Positions 56,801 to 64,000 of a stretch of 64,000 bases of DNA are shown piece after piece. Made by a program: the position numbers and the translations under genes. Origin of the DNA: Gigantopelta aegis (lineage: Eukaryota > Mollusca > Gastropoda > Neomphalida > Peltospiridae); contig NC_054712.1 of assembly GCF_016097555.1 (NCBI RefSeq), forward strand, positions 52,549,876 to 52,613,875, in the 5' to 3' direction. Below the pieces are notes generated by a model. The model ran no database searches and was not told the DNA's origin. It worked only from the letters and a program-made list of their open reading frames with translations. The first letter of the stretch is position 1. Each line of letters opens with the position of its first letter.

Positions 56801-59777
56801 TTAATGTACACCAGGTGTATACATTTTGCCATTGTTGGGGAGTTTCTACCTACGACAATGTATATCTCAAGGACAGCTATTGCCGTCGGTGCCATCGTTA
56901 AGTTCGAGCCCTGGGGGTGTAAAATGAACTGATAAAACAATTCTGCAGTGCCATTAAAAATATACAGGCAGGGTTTACAACTTACGTCCATATAATTGGT
57001 CAGACTATGTTTTCCATTACGTCCTATTATTGTTGTTATTATTTATTAAAATTATAATACATAAATATTTCTATGATTTAGTTAATTTATTGATGTGGTT
57101 TCAATACATTGCCTAAATACTGAGAGAGGAAACTGGCTGCTGCCAGATGGCCTTTCCACAATGAATAGCAGCAAGGGATGTTTTGTATGCACTTTCCCCC
57201 ATAGACAGGACAGCACATACCACAGAACATGGTATATTTGTCATGGGACTCTGATTGGAATATGAAAAATTCTGACAGGAGAAACAGAGGGCAATTCATT
57301 TGATTACCAATCATACCTATGCAAATTGATTTACTGGCACGGATCCAAGGAGGTTGAGAAGGTCTGGAACCCACCCCCCCCCCCCCCCCACCCCCCCCCC
57401 CTCTCACTGTGAAAAACAAATGTTCCACTTATTTTAAAATACATTTACTGCTAATATAAATATACAGCTTCCATAAAAGTAATTGTATGTAGACCCTGGA
57501 AATCCTGGATCTGTGCCCGAGTTACCACAGAACAAAAGGTTCTCTCAAGGTTCCATGCTACCATTAATTACTCCATGCAGTTCAGTACAATTTTTATGTC
57601 AGAACATATTCTGTGAAAAATACAACACTATCGAGAAGGTCATGTGACTACTAATTTTTGGGAGTGCTCTCGACTGACAAGTAACATGTAAAACAATTGT
57701 CAGTTAGCCACCCTCATGCCAGAGCACCATCTCGTGTTGCTGTTATACCAGTGGCACTATACCTCTTGCACAGTTGTTACCAGTTAGTACTACATATAAC
57801 AAGTAACTTCAAACCAGTGGGTTATATAAATACTACAGAGGTCATCCTACTTGTAATTATCAAAGAAAGATTTCAAAAGGCACATCAGAATTTTGTAGTA
57901 TTTTTTTTTTATGAGGAACCATTTCCTAAACCAGACTATATTAAGCTGCTACTACAAGTAACGACTTGCCAAATGGTGGTGTGGTGTCTAAAACAAATTT
58001 TGATTTGTTTAACAACACCACTAGAGCACATTGATCTGTTAATCATCGACTATTGGATGTGAAACATTAGAGAGAAAACCCACTACATTTTTCCATTAGT
58101 AGCAAGGAAACTTTTATATGCACCATCCCACAGACAGGATAGCACATACCACAGCCTTTGATATAGTCGTAGTGCACTGGCTGGAATGAGTAATAGCCCA
58201 ATGGGCCCACCGACAGGAATCGATCCCAGACCAACCGCACCTCAAGTGAATGCTTTACCAGTGGGCTACGTCCCGCCTCGTGTGGTGCCTAAAGAGAATA
58301 TAGGTGTTTCCTTTTAAACTGTACCAATAATAAGATGAATTTTGTGTTTTTAGATCCTCGATGGACACTGGGGCAATAGTAACTGTGGAGAGATCAGTGG
58401 AGAGAACGTATGTAAATCCGGGTGAAGGTGGATCGACATCAAGTAGCCAATCACACAACACGAAAGTCACAGTGTATGGTCACCTGGATGAGTGTATTTC
58501 TAAGATCTGTGAAACAGGTATGCCCATCATAATCCACAATTTTGTAAGGAGGAGGGGTCACAAAATTCTAAAAAGGGCAAGTTTGTGTTCGCCAATGGGA
58601 AATGACCCAAGCTCCCAAAGAGAGTAAGATGTTTAGAGGGGTTTGGGGGCAAGCTTCCTGAAAATGTTTCAACTATAGTTAGTTAAAGTCAGTTCTGTTT
58701 AAAGACACCACTTGAGCAGATTGATTTGTAAATTATTGGCTATTGAATATCAAACATCATGTAATTCTGACATATAGTCTTTGAAACCTTCTACATTTTT
58801 CTATTAGTAGCAAGGGATCTTTTATATCACCATCCCACATAGAGGATTATACATACCACAGTCTTTGATATACCAGTCCCTGGCAGCACTAGAGTACATT
58901 GATTTATTAATCATCGGCTATTGGAAGTCAAACATTTGGTAATTTTGACGTATAGTCTTACAGAAAAAACCTGCTACATTTTTCTATTAGCAATGAGAGA
59001 TCTTTTATAAGCACCATCCTACAGGCAGGACAGCACATACCATGGCTTTTAATATATCAGGCTCGAACGAGAAATAGCCATAAGGGGCCCAACAACCAGA
59101 TTGATCCAAGACCGATTGTGCATTAGGAGAGCGCTTTACCACTGAGTTGACCCACCTTAAATTTGAATTAAAACTTTGGGAGTGGGGTGTAAATATTAAA
59201 GGTTTGTTACTTCAGTAATTAATTAATAAATAGTTGGGTGGGGTTTTTTCTCAGTTGTATATTTTTTGTATTATTCAATACAAAACCACATAGGTTTAGT
59301 ATATATCAATCCAGACCTTATGTAAGCCCTGCAATTTACAAAATGTAAACGGAAAACAACAAAAATGTTGTAGCAAAACAAAACGAATATAATCAAAGAG
59401 CAAAATAAAAGTGCCAGGGAGAATTAAAAACTCACTGCAATCTCCATGGCATTACTGATTGCTGTGGGAAATTGCAGGGGTTACCTAGGCTTACAAACCT
59501 GTAGTCTTGATTCAAGATATTACTAGAGTCTCTCCTATACAAATACATGTAGCATGTAGTTAAAATCTGAAGACTAGTCAATACCGGGTACTCCTGCTTT
59601 TGGAGCTCGAACGTTTTATAAGCATGTGGGCTCTTGTACCATGTACTATATATATATATATATATATAGAACATCTATACATTTATCCAAACTTTTGTTA
59701 TTTCAGATCCTTCAGAAAAACGCCAACCAAAGGAATGGAATGTACCATATTCGAAGAACGCAGCTCGTAAACAATAG
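32377..59777 (+). CDS. Unrecognised acidic/lysine-rich coiled-coil protein, 14 to 16 exons
   Basis: I do not recognise this protein. Coding segments: 32377-32651, 35019-35067, 36785-36812, 41440-41543, 42958-43002, (candidates 43591-43610, 44168-44216), 44293-44349, 46265-46375, 46940-46986, 48157-48298, 49373-49627, 49965-50204, 56319-56527, 58354-58517, 59707-59777. All phases join; the total is 1797 nt (598 residues), or 1866 nt (621) with the candidates. The N-terminus is K/H/E-rich with repeats (NAEN, SIKSQK). The centre, from LNSAKSSLAECNNDLKNFKK to about VTQRVQAKLASL, is heptad-like coiled coil. Next come a QSQGPVPE repeat and EFRKWYDNEIKQRREWLNSQ, and the tail is polar. No signal peptide or membrane segment. 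The start has gccATGg context. AATAAA at 59874. Confidence 0.78.
32840..32892. repeat. GT run followed by poly-G
   Basis: gtgtgtgtgtgtg then about 20 G, in intron 1 of the coiled-coil gene. Spurious H/P-rich frames on the reverse strand arise from it. Confidence 0.9.
33280..33440 (+). mobile_element. Diverged SINE
   Basis: ggtcagagtacttgggctaagtcagttgg (head), aggatcgaacctcgatggaccc, tgctgttttgtc, aacgatccattgcagct. Recognisable only by order of landmarks. Confidence 0.5.
34679..34740. mobile_element. End of a hAT-like MITE (agtgttttccctagcttg)
   Basis: agtgttttccctagcttgttttagcatggtg matches, inverted, the sequence ending at 60276 (gcatggtgg ... tgctaaaacaagctagggaaaacact). Two isolated ends of the same family in the window. 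Confidence 0.45.
35019..35067 (+). CDS. Coiled-coil gene exon 2
   Basis: Acceptor gtttttaaag; donor gtgggt at 35068. Completes the split lysine codon and encodes KHDDKKTRRKHRDKHH, the same K/H/D composition as exon 1. Short, so confidence rests on composition and phase. Confidence 0.68.
35505..35700 (+). mobile_element. Diverged SINE
   Basis: Head ttagttggtagaatg, body tggtatatcaaaggccttggtatttgctgtcctgt, catataaaagattttttgctgctaat. Confidence 0.65.
35755..35995 (+). mobile_element. SINE, body and tail well preserved
   Basis: From ctatttctcgttccagccagtgcaccatgactgg through gatcccttgctgctaatc, agagtagcccatgaagtggcgacagcg, to ccttaaccatatgtctgatgcc, gtaaataaaatgtgttgagtgcgtcgttaaat. Best local example of the tail that is split by the MITE at 4194-4958. 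Confidence 0.88.
36785..36812 (+). CDS. Coiled-coil gene microexon (28 nt)
   Basis: Acceptor tttatttttcacag; encodes KGKSIRKSV plus one base. Two overlapping donors exist: gtgagt at 36809 and gtatgt at 36813. Only the second matches the phase of the next exon. Confidence 0.6.
36828..38644. mobile_element. Candidate 1.8 kb element with terminal inverted repeats
   Basis: The left end agagttgggcggta...tttggtatcgatatt is matched in reverse at the right end (accgataccaaacag...ggtataccgtccagctct). No transposase frame remains. It is split by a complete SINE at 37555-37945 and begins 16 bases after the donor of the 28-nt microexon. Confidence 0.55.
37555..37945 (+). mobile_element. Full-length composite SINE (tRNA head plus body and tail)
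   Basis: Head ggcgtcgtggcaggccatcgg...gggttcggatcccagtcgagg (box-B-like ggttcggatcc), linker ataccgactccaaacc, then body ccatggtttgtgctatcctgcc, aaataaaagatcccttgctgc and tail tctagcggcgtcgttaaataaaac. Same head as 43770 and 51208, same body as the other copies. Confidence 0.9.
39797..40031. mobile_element. hAT-like MITE (CAGAGTTTCTGCC ... GGCAGAAACACTG)
   Basis: Inverted ends CAGAGTTTCTGCCAG and CTGGCAGAAACACTG, with inner atggcgccatacccaa repeated in reverse context (catagcgccatacccaaaaat). 235 bases. A related end occurs at 34352-34391. No 8-bp duplication could be confirmed. Confidence 0.5.
40166..40288. mobile_element. MITE, ggggcctaRttcacaaag family, copy 1
   Basis: 123 bases from ggggcctagttcacaaaga to gaattaggtccc. 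Shares gctctgctagacaacaaagcatcctctttgcaag and gcattgcactgcgagatcgcaaagttg with the copy at 42223-42340; ends are inverted. Confidence 0.75.
40433..40885. repeat. 92-bp tandem repeat
   Basis: Five units starting ttaaccattagg at 40433, 40525, 40617, 40709 and 40801. Nearly identical (last unit has gagaac and a diverged end). In the intron before exon 41440. Confidence 0.95.
41440..41543 (+). CDS. Coiled-coil gene exon (LLDDIVVYFHESAQ)
   Basis: Acceptor ttccattacag, donor gtaagt at 41544. Encodes KRCESEDESTLLDDIVVYF and HKDISKMF. The spacing and polar/hydrophobic pattern look like a structured helix start. Confidence 0.78.
41671..41820. mobile_element. Palindromic MITE (ggccctgttccacaaagcgatc), expanded and interrupted
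   Basis: Starts ggccctgttccacaaagcgatcttagcac; the block ggtgatcttagcac...cagctaccttatatacttatgg is duplicated inside. The end aagatcacttcgtggaatg is interrupted by the element at 41825-42203. Confidence 0.65.
41825..42203. mobile_element. MITE with about 53-bp terminal inverted repeats
   Basis: The left terminus starts cttcataaatcaaggctaat and runs to tacatgt at 41877. The right terminus starts acatgtatcaaggctgaata at 42155 and ends ttgattaatgaag. The centre is unique, with an unusually GC-rich stretch (ggcagcgtcagcgtccggcgg). Lies inside or beside the palindromic MITE at 41671. Confidence 0.75.
42223..42340. mobile_element. MITE, ggggcctaRttcacaaag family, copy 2
   Basis: Close copy of 40166-40288, ending aataggcccc. 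Confidence 0.75.
42779..42845. mobile_element. Remnant of the TTAA MITE family
   Basis: ctgcaggtgagatatctcgactgac and catacactgtatatgg resemble the end of the elements at 21929 and 22909 (ctgcaggcgagatatctcgcc, gtacactgtatacag). Truncated. Confidence 0.5.
42958..43002 (+). CDS. Coiled-coil gene exon (DRGFGENADAILARR)
   Basis: Acceptor tatgtttcag, donor gtaaga at 43003; 15 codons, phase 0 both sides. Confidence 0.75.
43180..43505 (+). mobile_element. tRNA-derived SINE, full length but diverged
   Basis: Head ggggcggcagtttgctcagtcgc, box-B-like gcaggattgaacc, body gtggtatgtgcttgcctgtctgtggg, cataaaagatcccttgctgc, tail aattaatcaatgtgctatagttg. Confidence 0.8.
43591..43610 (+). CDS. Candidate small exon (20 nt), unconfirmed
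   Basis: Excellent donor cat|gtaagc at 43611. The acceptor would be the AG at 43589-43590, 9 bases below another AG at 43580-43581; using that upstream AG gives an in-frame stop. Reading: ETRGRH plus two bases. It is supported only by its phase fit with the candidate at 44168-44216. Confidence 0.4.
43770..44025 (+). mobile_element. SINE with tRNA head and a second body type
   Basis: Head ccggcctcggtggtgtagtggttaagcc...cagggttcacagcccag, then a different body: cactaacccactaactc, actgtcctggacagacagcccag, gctgaggtgtgtgcccaggacagcgtgcttgaaccttaattgg. Fragments of this second body occur at 45820-45905, 49700-49790, 49845-49915 and 55490-55575. Confidence 0.8.
44168..44216 (+). CDS. Candidate small exon (49 nt), unconfirmed
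   Basis: Acceptor ggtgcttcag, donor tgt|gtaagt at 44217. Together with 43591-43610 it adds exactly 23 codons (...EYINASSSDVTVGDDC) between two phase-0 exons. Could be an alternatively used cassette pair. Confidence 0.45.
44293..44349 (+). CDS. Coiled-coil gene exon (KIDLHIRLADEHMSVVDEG)
   Basis: Acceptor tatttaccag, donor gtaagt at 44350; 19 codons, phase 0 both sides. Confidence 0.78.
45336..45610. repeat. Dispersed repeat, copy 1
   Basis: Shares with 48835-49090 the order: agggatgaagtt or agggatgagttg, aaatgcattt, cta..tttccaacta, tttggtcat, caccc, gtaggg or gtaggt, caatttactcaggtgatcatttaggtcc. Class unknown. Confidence 0.5.
45820..45905 (+). mobile_element. Fragment of second-type SINE body
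   Basis: ccaggacagacatgcttgaaaccttagtggtatataagcatg is a diverged copy of the 3' part of the SINE at 43770. Confidence 0.55.
46265..46375 (+). CDS. Coiled-coil gene exon (LNSAKSSLAECNNDLKNFKK)
   Basis: Acceptor tgttttttcag, donor gtactt at 46376; 37 codons with heptad-like spacing of L, V and I residues. Confidence 0.82.
46707..46726. repeat. Poly-G tract
   Basis: About 20 consecutive G, in the intron before exon 46940. Confidence 0.95.
46940..46986 (+). CDS. Coiled-coil gene exon (KKTWKQKDRIITLQK)
   Basis: Acceptor ctacttgcag, donor gtaagt at 46987. Ends two bases into a glutamate codon. The following intron carries the 40-bp satellite. Confidence 0.82.
47030..48030. repeat. 40-bp satellite, about 24 units, two alternating variants
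   Basis: Unit ggcatcatctggaccattct followed by tagtctaaaacaacaatggg, exact 40-base period from about 47077 to 48027. Two variants differ at the centre (ttcttagtc or ttccttgtc) and occur in mixed order. Fills most of the intron 46987-48156. Confidence 0.97.
48157..48298 (+). CDS. Coiled-coil gene exon (LRKKLDVASGAEHNHAIID)
   Basis: Acceptor aatcttcacag, donor gtacgt at 48299. Encodes LTSIHEQSGELRKKLDVAS and AYDKFNKIMEELKNETES. GC content rises to coding level relative to the intron. Confidence 0.85.
48566..48707. mobile_element. Short TTAA-flanked MITE
   Basis: TTAA at 48562-48565 and 48708-48711, termini CCTTTTCATG and catgctacAAAAGGG. 142 bases, non-coding. Same target type as the pair at 21929 and 22909 but a different inner sequence. 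Confidence 0.6.
48835..49090. repeat. Dispersed repeat, copy 2 (ends ggcccatgggcctcttgtt)
   Basis: Partner of 45336-45610. The terminal ttaggcccatgggcctcttg is a palindrome (ggcccatgggcc) typical of an interspersed mollusc repeat I recall but cannot name. Confidence 0.5.
49373..49627 (+). CDS. Coiled-coil gene exon (largest coiled-coil segment)
   Basis: Acceptor tcttgttgtag, donor gtaaca at 49628; 85 codons, for example DHDMRRLFEEHKDLIDALSA and SKLREKSIAQIDERV. Clear coding base composition; no stop in phase. Confidence 0.88.
49695..49915 (-). mobile_element. Two partial copies of the second SINE body, reverse strand
   Basis: aacaattaagattcaagcatactg...ccaggacac at 49704-49741 and atcaattaagattcaagcatgctgtccctggacac at 49852-49886, each followed by a CA-rich run; the first also has ggctgtctgtccag. 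Both lie within 270 bases upstream of exon 49965. Confidence 0.6.
49965..50204 (+). CDS. Coiled-coil gene exon with QSQGPVPE octapeptide repeat
   Basis: Acceptor tttatcag at 49964 followed by cag, a NAGNAG tandem acceptor that could drop one glutamine. Donor gtgaga at 50205. Eighty codons: a G/Q/P/E-rich repeat of a 24-base unit, then DLPEVDEADRQKLVDDITKL and QQKYPDSSL. Confidence 0.85.
50230..50522 (-). mobile_element. tRNA-derived SINE, near complete, reverse strand
   Basis: Reverse of the family order: tail tttaacgataccactac, ttagtagcaaggtatcttttatatgcaccatcccacag, gacataccacggcctttgatataccagtcgtgg, gcccaatgggcccc, ggatcaatcccagaccgaccacacatcaagg. Begins 25 bases after the donor of exon 49965-50204. 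Confidence 0.88.
50664..51056 (-). pseudogene. LTR-retrotransposon gag remnant
   Basis: Reverse-strand reading contains LYSGLQLKFDWETPALSEAW, FLWTGEKGRDIYSTFNF and TPKSNVTFARYKFYNRTQ, the usual order in Gypsy-like Gag proteins of invertebrates (capsid-like region). One in-frame TGA lies near 50967, and similarity ends abruptly after NRTQ. No LTR or pol was found nearby. Confidence 0.65.
51208..51320 (+). mobile_element. SINE head only
   Basis: accgacctcagtggcctcgtggttaggccatcggtctacaggctgg...gggttcggatcccagtcaagg...ataccgactccaaac: same head as 37555, without body. Confidence 0.75.
51735..52950. repeat. Paired cactagccc repeats about 1.1 kb apart
   Basis: 51752-51812 (cactagccacagggctagtggg, cactagcccacc, cactagcccaaa) and 52855-52945 (gggctagtggttttgcg, ctcactagccc, ccactagccacaggcg) share the same short motif. 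They may bound one element; the middle holds nothing I can recognise. Confidence 0.35.
53047..53482. repeat. 42-bp tandem repeat, about 10 units
   Basis: Unit tggtcaagccagggtttaca followed by atgtaactggttgaactgtgtt; period 42 (a multiple of 3), so long frames open on both strands (14-residue repeats) that are not genes. Confidence 0.97.
53490..56318. other. Rest of the 6.1 kb intron of the coiled-coil gene
   Basis: AT-rich, with a T/A-only stretch near 53830-53950, poly-C at 54037-54055, poly-A at 54331-54353, and a second-type SINE remnant (reverse) at 55490-55575. No exon is evident. Confidence 0.5.
56319..56527 (+). CDS. Coiled-coil gene exon (EFRKWYDNEIKQRREWL)
   Basis: Acceptor tataatttatag, donor gtaagt at 56528, about 6.1 kb after the previous exon. 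Encodes EEMKALEFRKWYDNEIKQRR and RHEAQERYRQKQDEDLQL. Confidence 0.85.
57115..57235 (-). mobile_element. SINE body fragment, reverse strand
   Basis: gaatagcagcaagggatg, tatgcactttcccccatagacaggacagcacataccacag: reverse of the family body. Confidence 0.65.
57367..57402. repeat. Poly-C tract
   Basis: Two C-runs separated by one A. Confidence 0.95.
57995..58278 (-). mobile_element. tRNA-derived SINE, complete, reverse strand
   Basis: tttaacaacaccactagagcacattgatc (tail), tagcaaggaaacttttatatgcaccatcccacagacaggatagcacatacc, gcccaatgggcccacc, gaatcgatcccagaccaaccgc, tttaccagtgggctacgtcccgcctcg (head). Ends about 75 bases before exon 58354. Confidence 0.9.
58354..58517 (+). CDS. Coiled-coil gene exon (VTVYGHLDECISKIC)
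   Basis: Acceptor tgtgtttttag, donor gtatgc at 58518. Begins by completing a glutamate codon and encodes MDTGAIVTVERSVERTYVNP and TKVTVYGHLDECISKICET. Confidence 0.83.
58695..59155 (-). mobile_element. Two adjacent SINE copies, reverse strand
   Basis: 58700-58873 (headless) and 58880-59155 (to the head gcgctttaccactgagttgaccc) are consecutive copies. Each has the agcaagggatcttttatatc or agcaatgagagatcttttataag block and gacagcacatacc-type body. Confidence 0.8.
59707..59777 (+). CDS. Coiled-coil gene terminal exon
   Basis: Acceptor tgttatttcag; completes an aspartate codon and encodes PSEKRQPKEWNVPYSKNAAR then KQ and a TAG stop at 59775-59777. Confidence 0.82.
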
Positions 59778-60564
59778 GATATTTTCCAAGGGATTTCACG
59801 CCACCATTACCATCTACAACCCTACATGTGTGGATTTTAAAATCCACTAAATAATCACCCTGCACATGAATGGAATAAACCGTTTTAGCAACGGGTCTTC
59901 TTAACTGTATGAAATAAGACTATAGAGAGGCGTAGCAGTCGGTTTAATTGTTGTGTTTTTCCTAGAAATTTGGCAACGCATGGTAGACTAAACACTTTTG
60001 GGTAATTTTCAGGGCACTTTTTGGTTTTATTAAAAGCAAAAAAACTATTTGAAATAAAAATAAATGTAATTAATATGCTTCTTTTAACAATTGAATGGCA
60101 AAGTATATAATAGGGATATTTTATTATTTACATTTTCCGAGTATTTTGCTAAAGGCAGTTTTAGAATGAATTATTAAAAAAGGCTTGTTTAAATCTCAGG
60201 GCAGCATGGTGAAAGATGGAGCTAGAGTATTGAAGCATGGTGGCACGTAATGCTAAAACAAGCTAGGGAAAACACTAAATTGTAAAGAGTGGGAAGCAAA
60301 TTGCTGTGAAGTCACTATCTCCACTTGTGGTCACCTATCGCCATCTGAAACAGTAATGGGTGACTGCGAAACCTCTTCTTTTTTTTCTAATGGCAGCATT
60401 AAAAAGAATTCCAAACAAACCCCAAAACATTAATTTCCATTGATATTCTATGATACCCCTCAACAAGTGCAATAACTCTTATAAATTATTTGTTTGTTTG
60501 TAAATGTGATGTATGAGGTTTTTTAATGTTGATATCTTTGTAAATATTTCAGTTATTTTTTGTG

Positions 60565-60605
<41 letters not shown>

Positions 60606-62170
60606 TTATGTCATAAAACAACTGGTAGAATTCCAAGTTGGTTTGATCTAGGTTGTTAAATATAATAACGTTTTCAAAAGTTTAATATTACATATCATCA
60701 GCCTTTTAGCATAATTGCCTAATTCATTTTTTTAGCTTTTGATGCCAATGGTAAAAAACACGTATTTTTATACAAACAAAAATAAATTCTTTGAAAGTTC
60801 TATTATTATTTTGTGAATTTTTCCAGTTGATATGTGATTTAGACTGGGATCATACAGTATACAGTTTTTGTTTTACATCTTTTTTTCTCTCATAATACTT
60901 GTATTCTTTAATTAATAAAGTTAGTATTTCTTAAATAGTATGATTCATATTACAAACATCAATATACAAAGCATACAGTATTCAAATAAGACATTGGTAA
61001 AAACAAAAACAATTAATATACAATAATCTGTTTTCACTTGTCAACTGGACTTTATTTTTTAAAATTAGTTTTTACTTGTACTTTAAACACGATGACATTG
61101 CAGAATTTACATGTTTGAGTTTTCAGTACATATATTGTTCAAGCATTACAATGACTAAGTCGATATTAGAAATATTGTTTTGGGTTTTTTAGTTTTTAAA
61201 TATACTAATATATAAGTTTTTTGTTAATAGAACTGGGCTCATTGAGCTTGCAAGTTTCTGTTGGACATAACTTTATTAATAAAATAAGTTGTAGTATATA
61301 TTTCATAATTATAATTAAATAATTTGATCTCAAGTTACCTCAAGTTTTCTATAGCACCACCCAATCATGCAGTTTTGTATTATTTAGCACAATATTTATT
61401 GTGAAATAATAAGATAGATTTAAGTACTTAGTATTGTTAGACTTCTATTTTACAATCAGGATTCTTGTTGTGCAGTAACAAAATAAGTTTTTAAATGTAT
61501 TTGGTAATTTTGGATATATTTTTAAGTTGTAAACCCAGTGCTTGTAACCAATTGGATGTTTTATGCTTTAGATGTTTTTGCAATCCTTATACCTGTCGTA
61601 TGTTAACCAAATGGCTTGATCTATTTGGTATTTTTTGCTGTTCACATGTAGTTTTGTGGTTTAAATAGTTTACAACCTTGGTATCAGTAGGTCATGTTTT
61701 ACACTGACCAAATACATTTATTAATTTAGTATTTTTATTATTGTCAATAATATAGTTCATTGCTTTAAATATTTTACAACCATAATACATTTGGACATAT
61801 TTTAGTATGTTGTCTGGTATACAATTTTGTATTTTATGTTAAATGTGTATTTTCATATGTCACAAAGAGCAGTGTTTTCAATCAGTTGTGCCTATATAGA
61901 GCTAGTATGTAACCAAATCATAATTTTTACACATTTTATATATTTTTTAAACCAATATCTGATATTTAACTAGCCGTATCTGAATTAACATTGATTTAGT
62001 TCTTTTTATTGTAGTTATTTGCTATCAAACTTGGAGAGATTATGATTGTATGTGTGTGTGTTTGGAAGTGTACATGCATGTGTGAGGGCCTGTGTGGGTG
62101 AATGGGTGTGTGCATGTGCCCCACACATATACTGATGTTTTAAAAAAGAAATATGTTAAACATTTATTAT
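59778..62170. other. 3' UTR/flank and AT-rich intergenic DNA
   Basis: Contains the candidate AATAAA sites, a hAT-like MITE end at 60200-60276 (reverse of 34679), and poly-T at 60566-60600. The rest is AT-rich with no gene or repeat I can name. Confidence 0.5.
59874..59879 (+). terminator. Candidate polyadenylation signal AATAAA
   Basis: AATAAA 97 bases after the stop codon of the coiled-coil gene. A second AATAAA lies at 60053-60058. The choice is undetermined. Confidence 0.45.
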
Positions 62171-62174
62171 TTCT

Positions 62175-62177
<3 letters not shown>

Positions 62178-62258
<81 letters not shown>
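62178..62258. repeat. TA microsatellite
   Basis: About 80 bases of (TA)n. Confidence 0.97.
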
Positions 62259-62259
<1 letters not shown>

Positions 62260-62262
<3 letters not shown>

Positions 62263-64000
62263 ATTTTTATGCAATGTTATTAAACAAATTTCCAAGTGGG
62301 TTTTTTCTCTTCTGTTTTTTTCTGGTAGTTAGTGAGTGGTATGAGAGAGTAGTGATGGTCCAGTGATTGATTATAATCGAAAATTGATCAGTTTCGCTAT
62401 GTTAATGTGATGATCGATTATAAAAATCCATAATCGATTGCGTGAGAAAATGTTAACTGATTGATCCTCCACTTTAGATGATGGAATTGATGTAAATATG
62501 TTGGCACTGTTTTTTTGGTTTTTATATGTGTACGTTAAAAAATGATATTAAATAATTATTAAAGGTAAAATTAGCCATTGGTAGGATTTATCCCAGGGAA
62601 CTCTACAATAGGTTTCATGTTTCTTATAATTTAGATCCTTCTTATGCACATATAATTCTAACCGACTGAGTATTCAAAAGGTGATCAACTGGTGCAAACC
62701 AATCACCGATGATAAAATTCCAACTAAATTCGCAACACGACGGAGAAAACCAACCTCTATCACATGGGCTGTTGCAGTTGACAGCAAAAAGCAAGGATGT
62801 GGCCACATCAGGCGATGTCGAGCACCACTACACAACAAATTCACACCCAATTTTAGGCTTTTTGCCCAGCACTAATATTTTGTCGGTAAACAACGAAAAT
62901 GACAAACACTATGACATTTGTCAGGCATTCAAAACTACAGATGTTCCAGAAATTATGTGGGGTTGGAATATTTTTTTTGGGGTGGTCAGTATACTGATTA
63001 GAGAAAAAATAACGGAACAAACAATTGAGTACGGTAACTGCAAATATTGACTGCATTCAAAACCACCATCCATAGTGTCGGGAAGCACACACCATATATG
63101 TATGATTTTTATCAAATTTAATAGTTAAAAGAAACATTGGATGGGGCATGGACCACGTACCCCCTCCCTCGCTACGCCACTGCTGTGAAGGAAATTATGC
63201 GAGCGAAGTTGTGGTTTTTTTGTGTGTAGGGTTTTGTTTTGGGGGTTTTTGGTGGTGTGGGGGTGAGTGACGGAAAATATATTGTAAAAACAAATCACTT
63301 GAAGCACTCGGTTCTAATTTGGGACCTAGATGCGCCCACGGAAAATGTTCTAAAATGAACAAATCAAGTTAATCATGGTAAATGGTAGGCCCTAAATGTC
63401 AATAGGTCTATTTTTAAATACAATGTATGTGACGCTAAATGACAAATATATACGCAAATAATTCAAAAGTGAAAGTGGCCCCTCCAACTCCCGCGGCACC
63501 AATGGCAAGGGTAATTGTTGAATGGCCCCTTATGCACAAAAGAAACAAACGAAATGTGTAATAGCATTCGTGTATATATGTACATTTTTGTTAACATTTG
63601 TACTAGTATATCAAACAATTTAATTTTATGTTCAACCAAAATGTAATTATTGACAAAAGTCGGCAAGTTTCTAGATTTCATTTGAGGGTGATTTTTTTTT
63701 TTTTTAACGTTTTTTTTCTTCTTGCTTTTGATAGAGTTAACTCCCCTTTTCACATTTTAATAAGTTTTCAATCACTATTTTTTAAAACTTGGTACAGGAC
63801 AGGTACATGTAAGACTTGATGTTTTGATAGTTATGCAAAAATTTAATTGTGTATTTATTTTTGTCGTCAGTTTTCGAGAGTATTGTTTTCATAATATTAG
63901 TGTGATGTGGTTTAGGCTACAGTAGTTCATCAAGAAATGACAAGATTTAAAACGTCTCCGCCACGATATGTTTACCTTGGTTACAGCAGTTTAGCTTCAG
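62260..64000. other. Intergenic DNA, no supported gene
   Basis: Short frames near 62681-63050 lack family motifs and splice support. The last bases (gttacagcagtttagcttcag) could be a splice acceptor of a gene beyond the window, but nothing can be concluded. Confidence 0.4.

Noticed and set aside
62681..63056. Frames of 64 and 113 residues near the right end
   Set aside because: They overlap in different frames, have no recognisable motif and no splice context; could be remnants, but this is not supportable.

Overview
The window is animal nuclear DNA, most likely from a mollusc (probably a gastropod). The evidence is small exons with GT-AG introns, AT-rich introns, a clustered run of protostome-specific miR-2 hairpins, and many tRNA-derived SINEs of a type I associate with mollusc genomes. 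No species call is possible from sequence alone. Everything of substance reads on the + strand.

Layout. (1) 1-24637 is the 3' two-thirds of a gene for protein phosphatase 4 regulatory subunit 1 (PPP4R1). Thirteen exons splice in a continuous frame (2508 nt, 835 codons plus stop); the N-terminal exons lie upstream of the window. The intron entering the window holds a cluster of seven miR-2 family hairpins (487-2761), on the same strand as the host gene. It begins with a 50-bp tandem satellite whose unit contains the 5' arm of the first hairpin. (2) The 8.6 kb intron 11343-19910 contains a structurally complete DIRS-type tyrosine-recombinase retrotransposon (11821-18058), with inverted terminal repeats, an internal complementary region and shared AAT ends. 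A Tc1-like DNA transposon (18171-19636, reverse strand, broken transposase) follows it. (3) The last PPP4R1 intron holds two TTAA-flanked MITEs in inverted orientation. (4) 24638-32376 is 3' flank and intergenic DNA with SINEs, a palindromic MITE and a foldback. (5) 32377-59777 is a second + strand gene of 14 well-supported exons plus two candidate exons. It encodes an acidic and lysine-rich, then coiled-coil protein of about 600 residues that I do not recognise. (6) 59778-64000 is 3' flank and AT-rich intergenic DNA with no convincing gene.

The non-coding part is a dense mosaic of tandem repeats (50, 65, 92, 40 and 42 bp periods), SINE copies of at least two body types that share one tRNA-like head, and several MITE families, some nested in one another. 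PPP4R1 and the miR-2 cluster probably share a transcript. There is no sign that the second gene is functionally linked to PPP4R1; it is simply the downstream neighbour.
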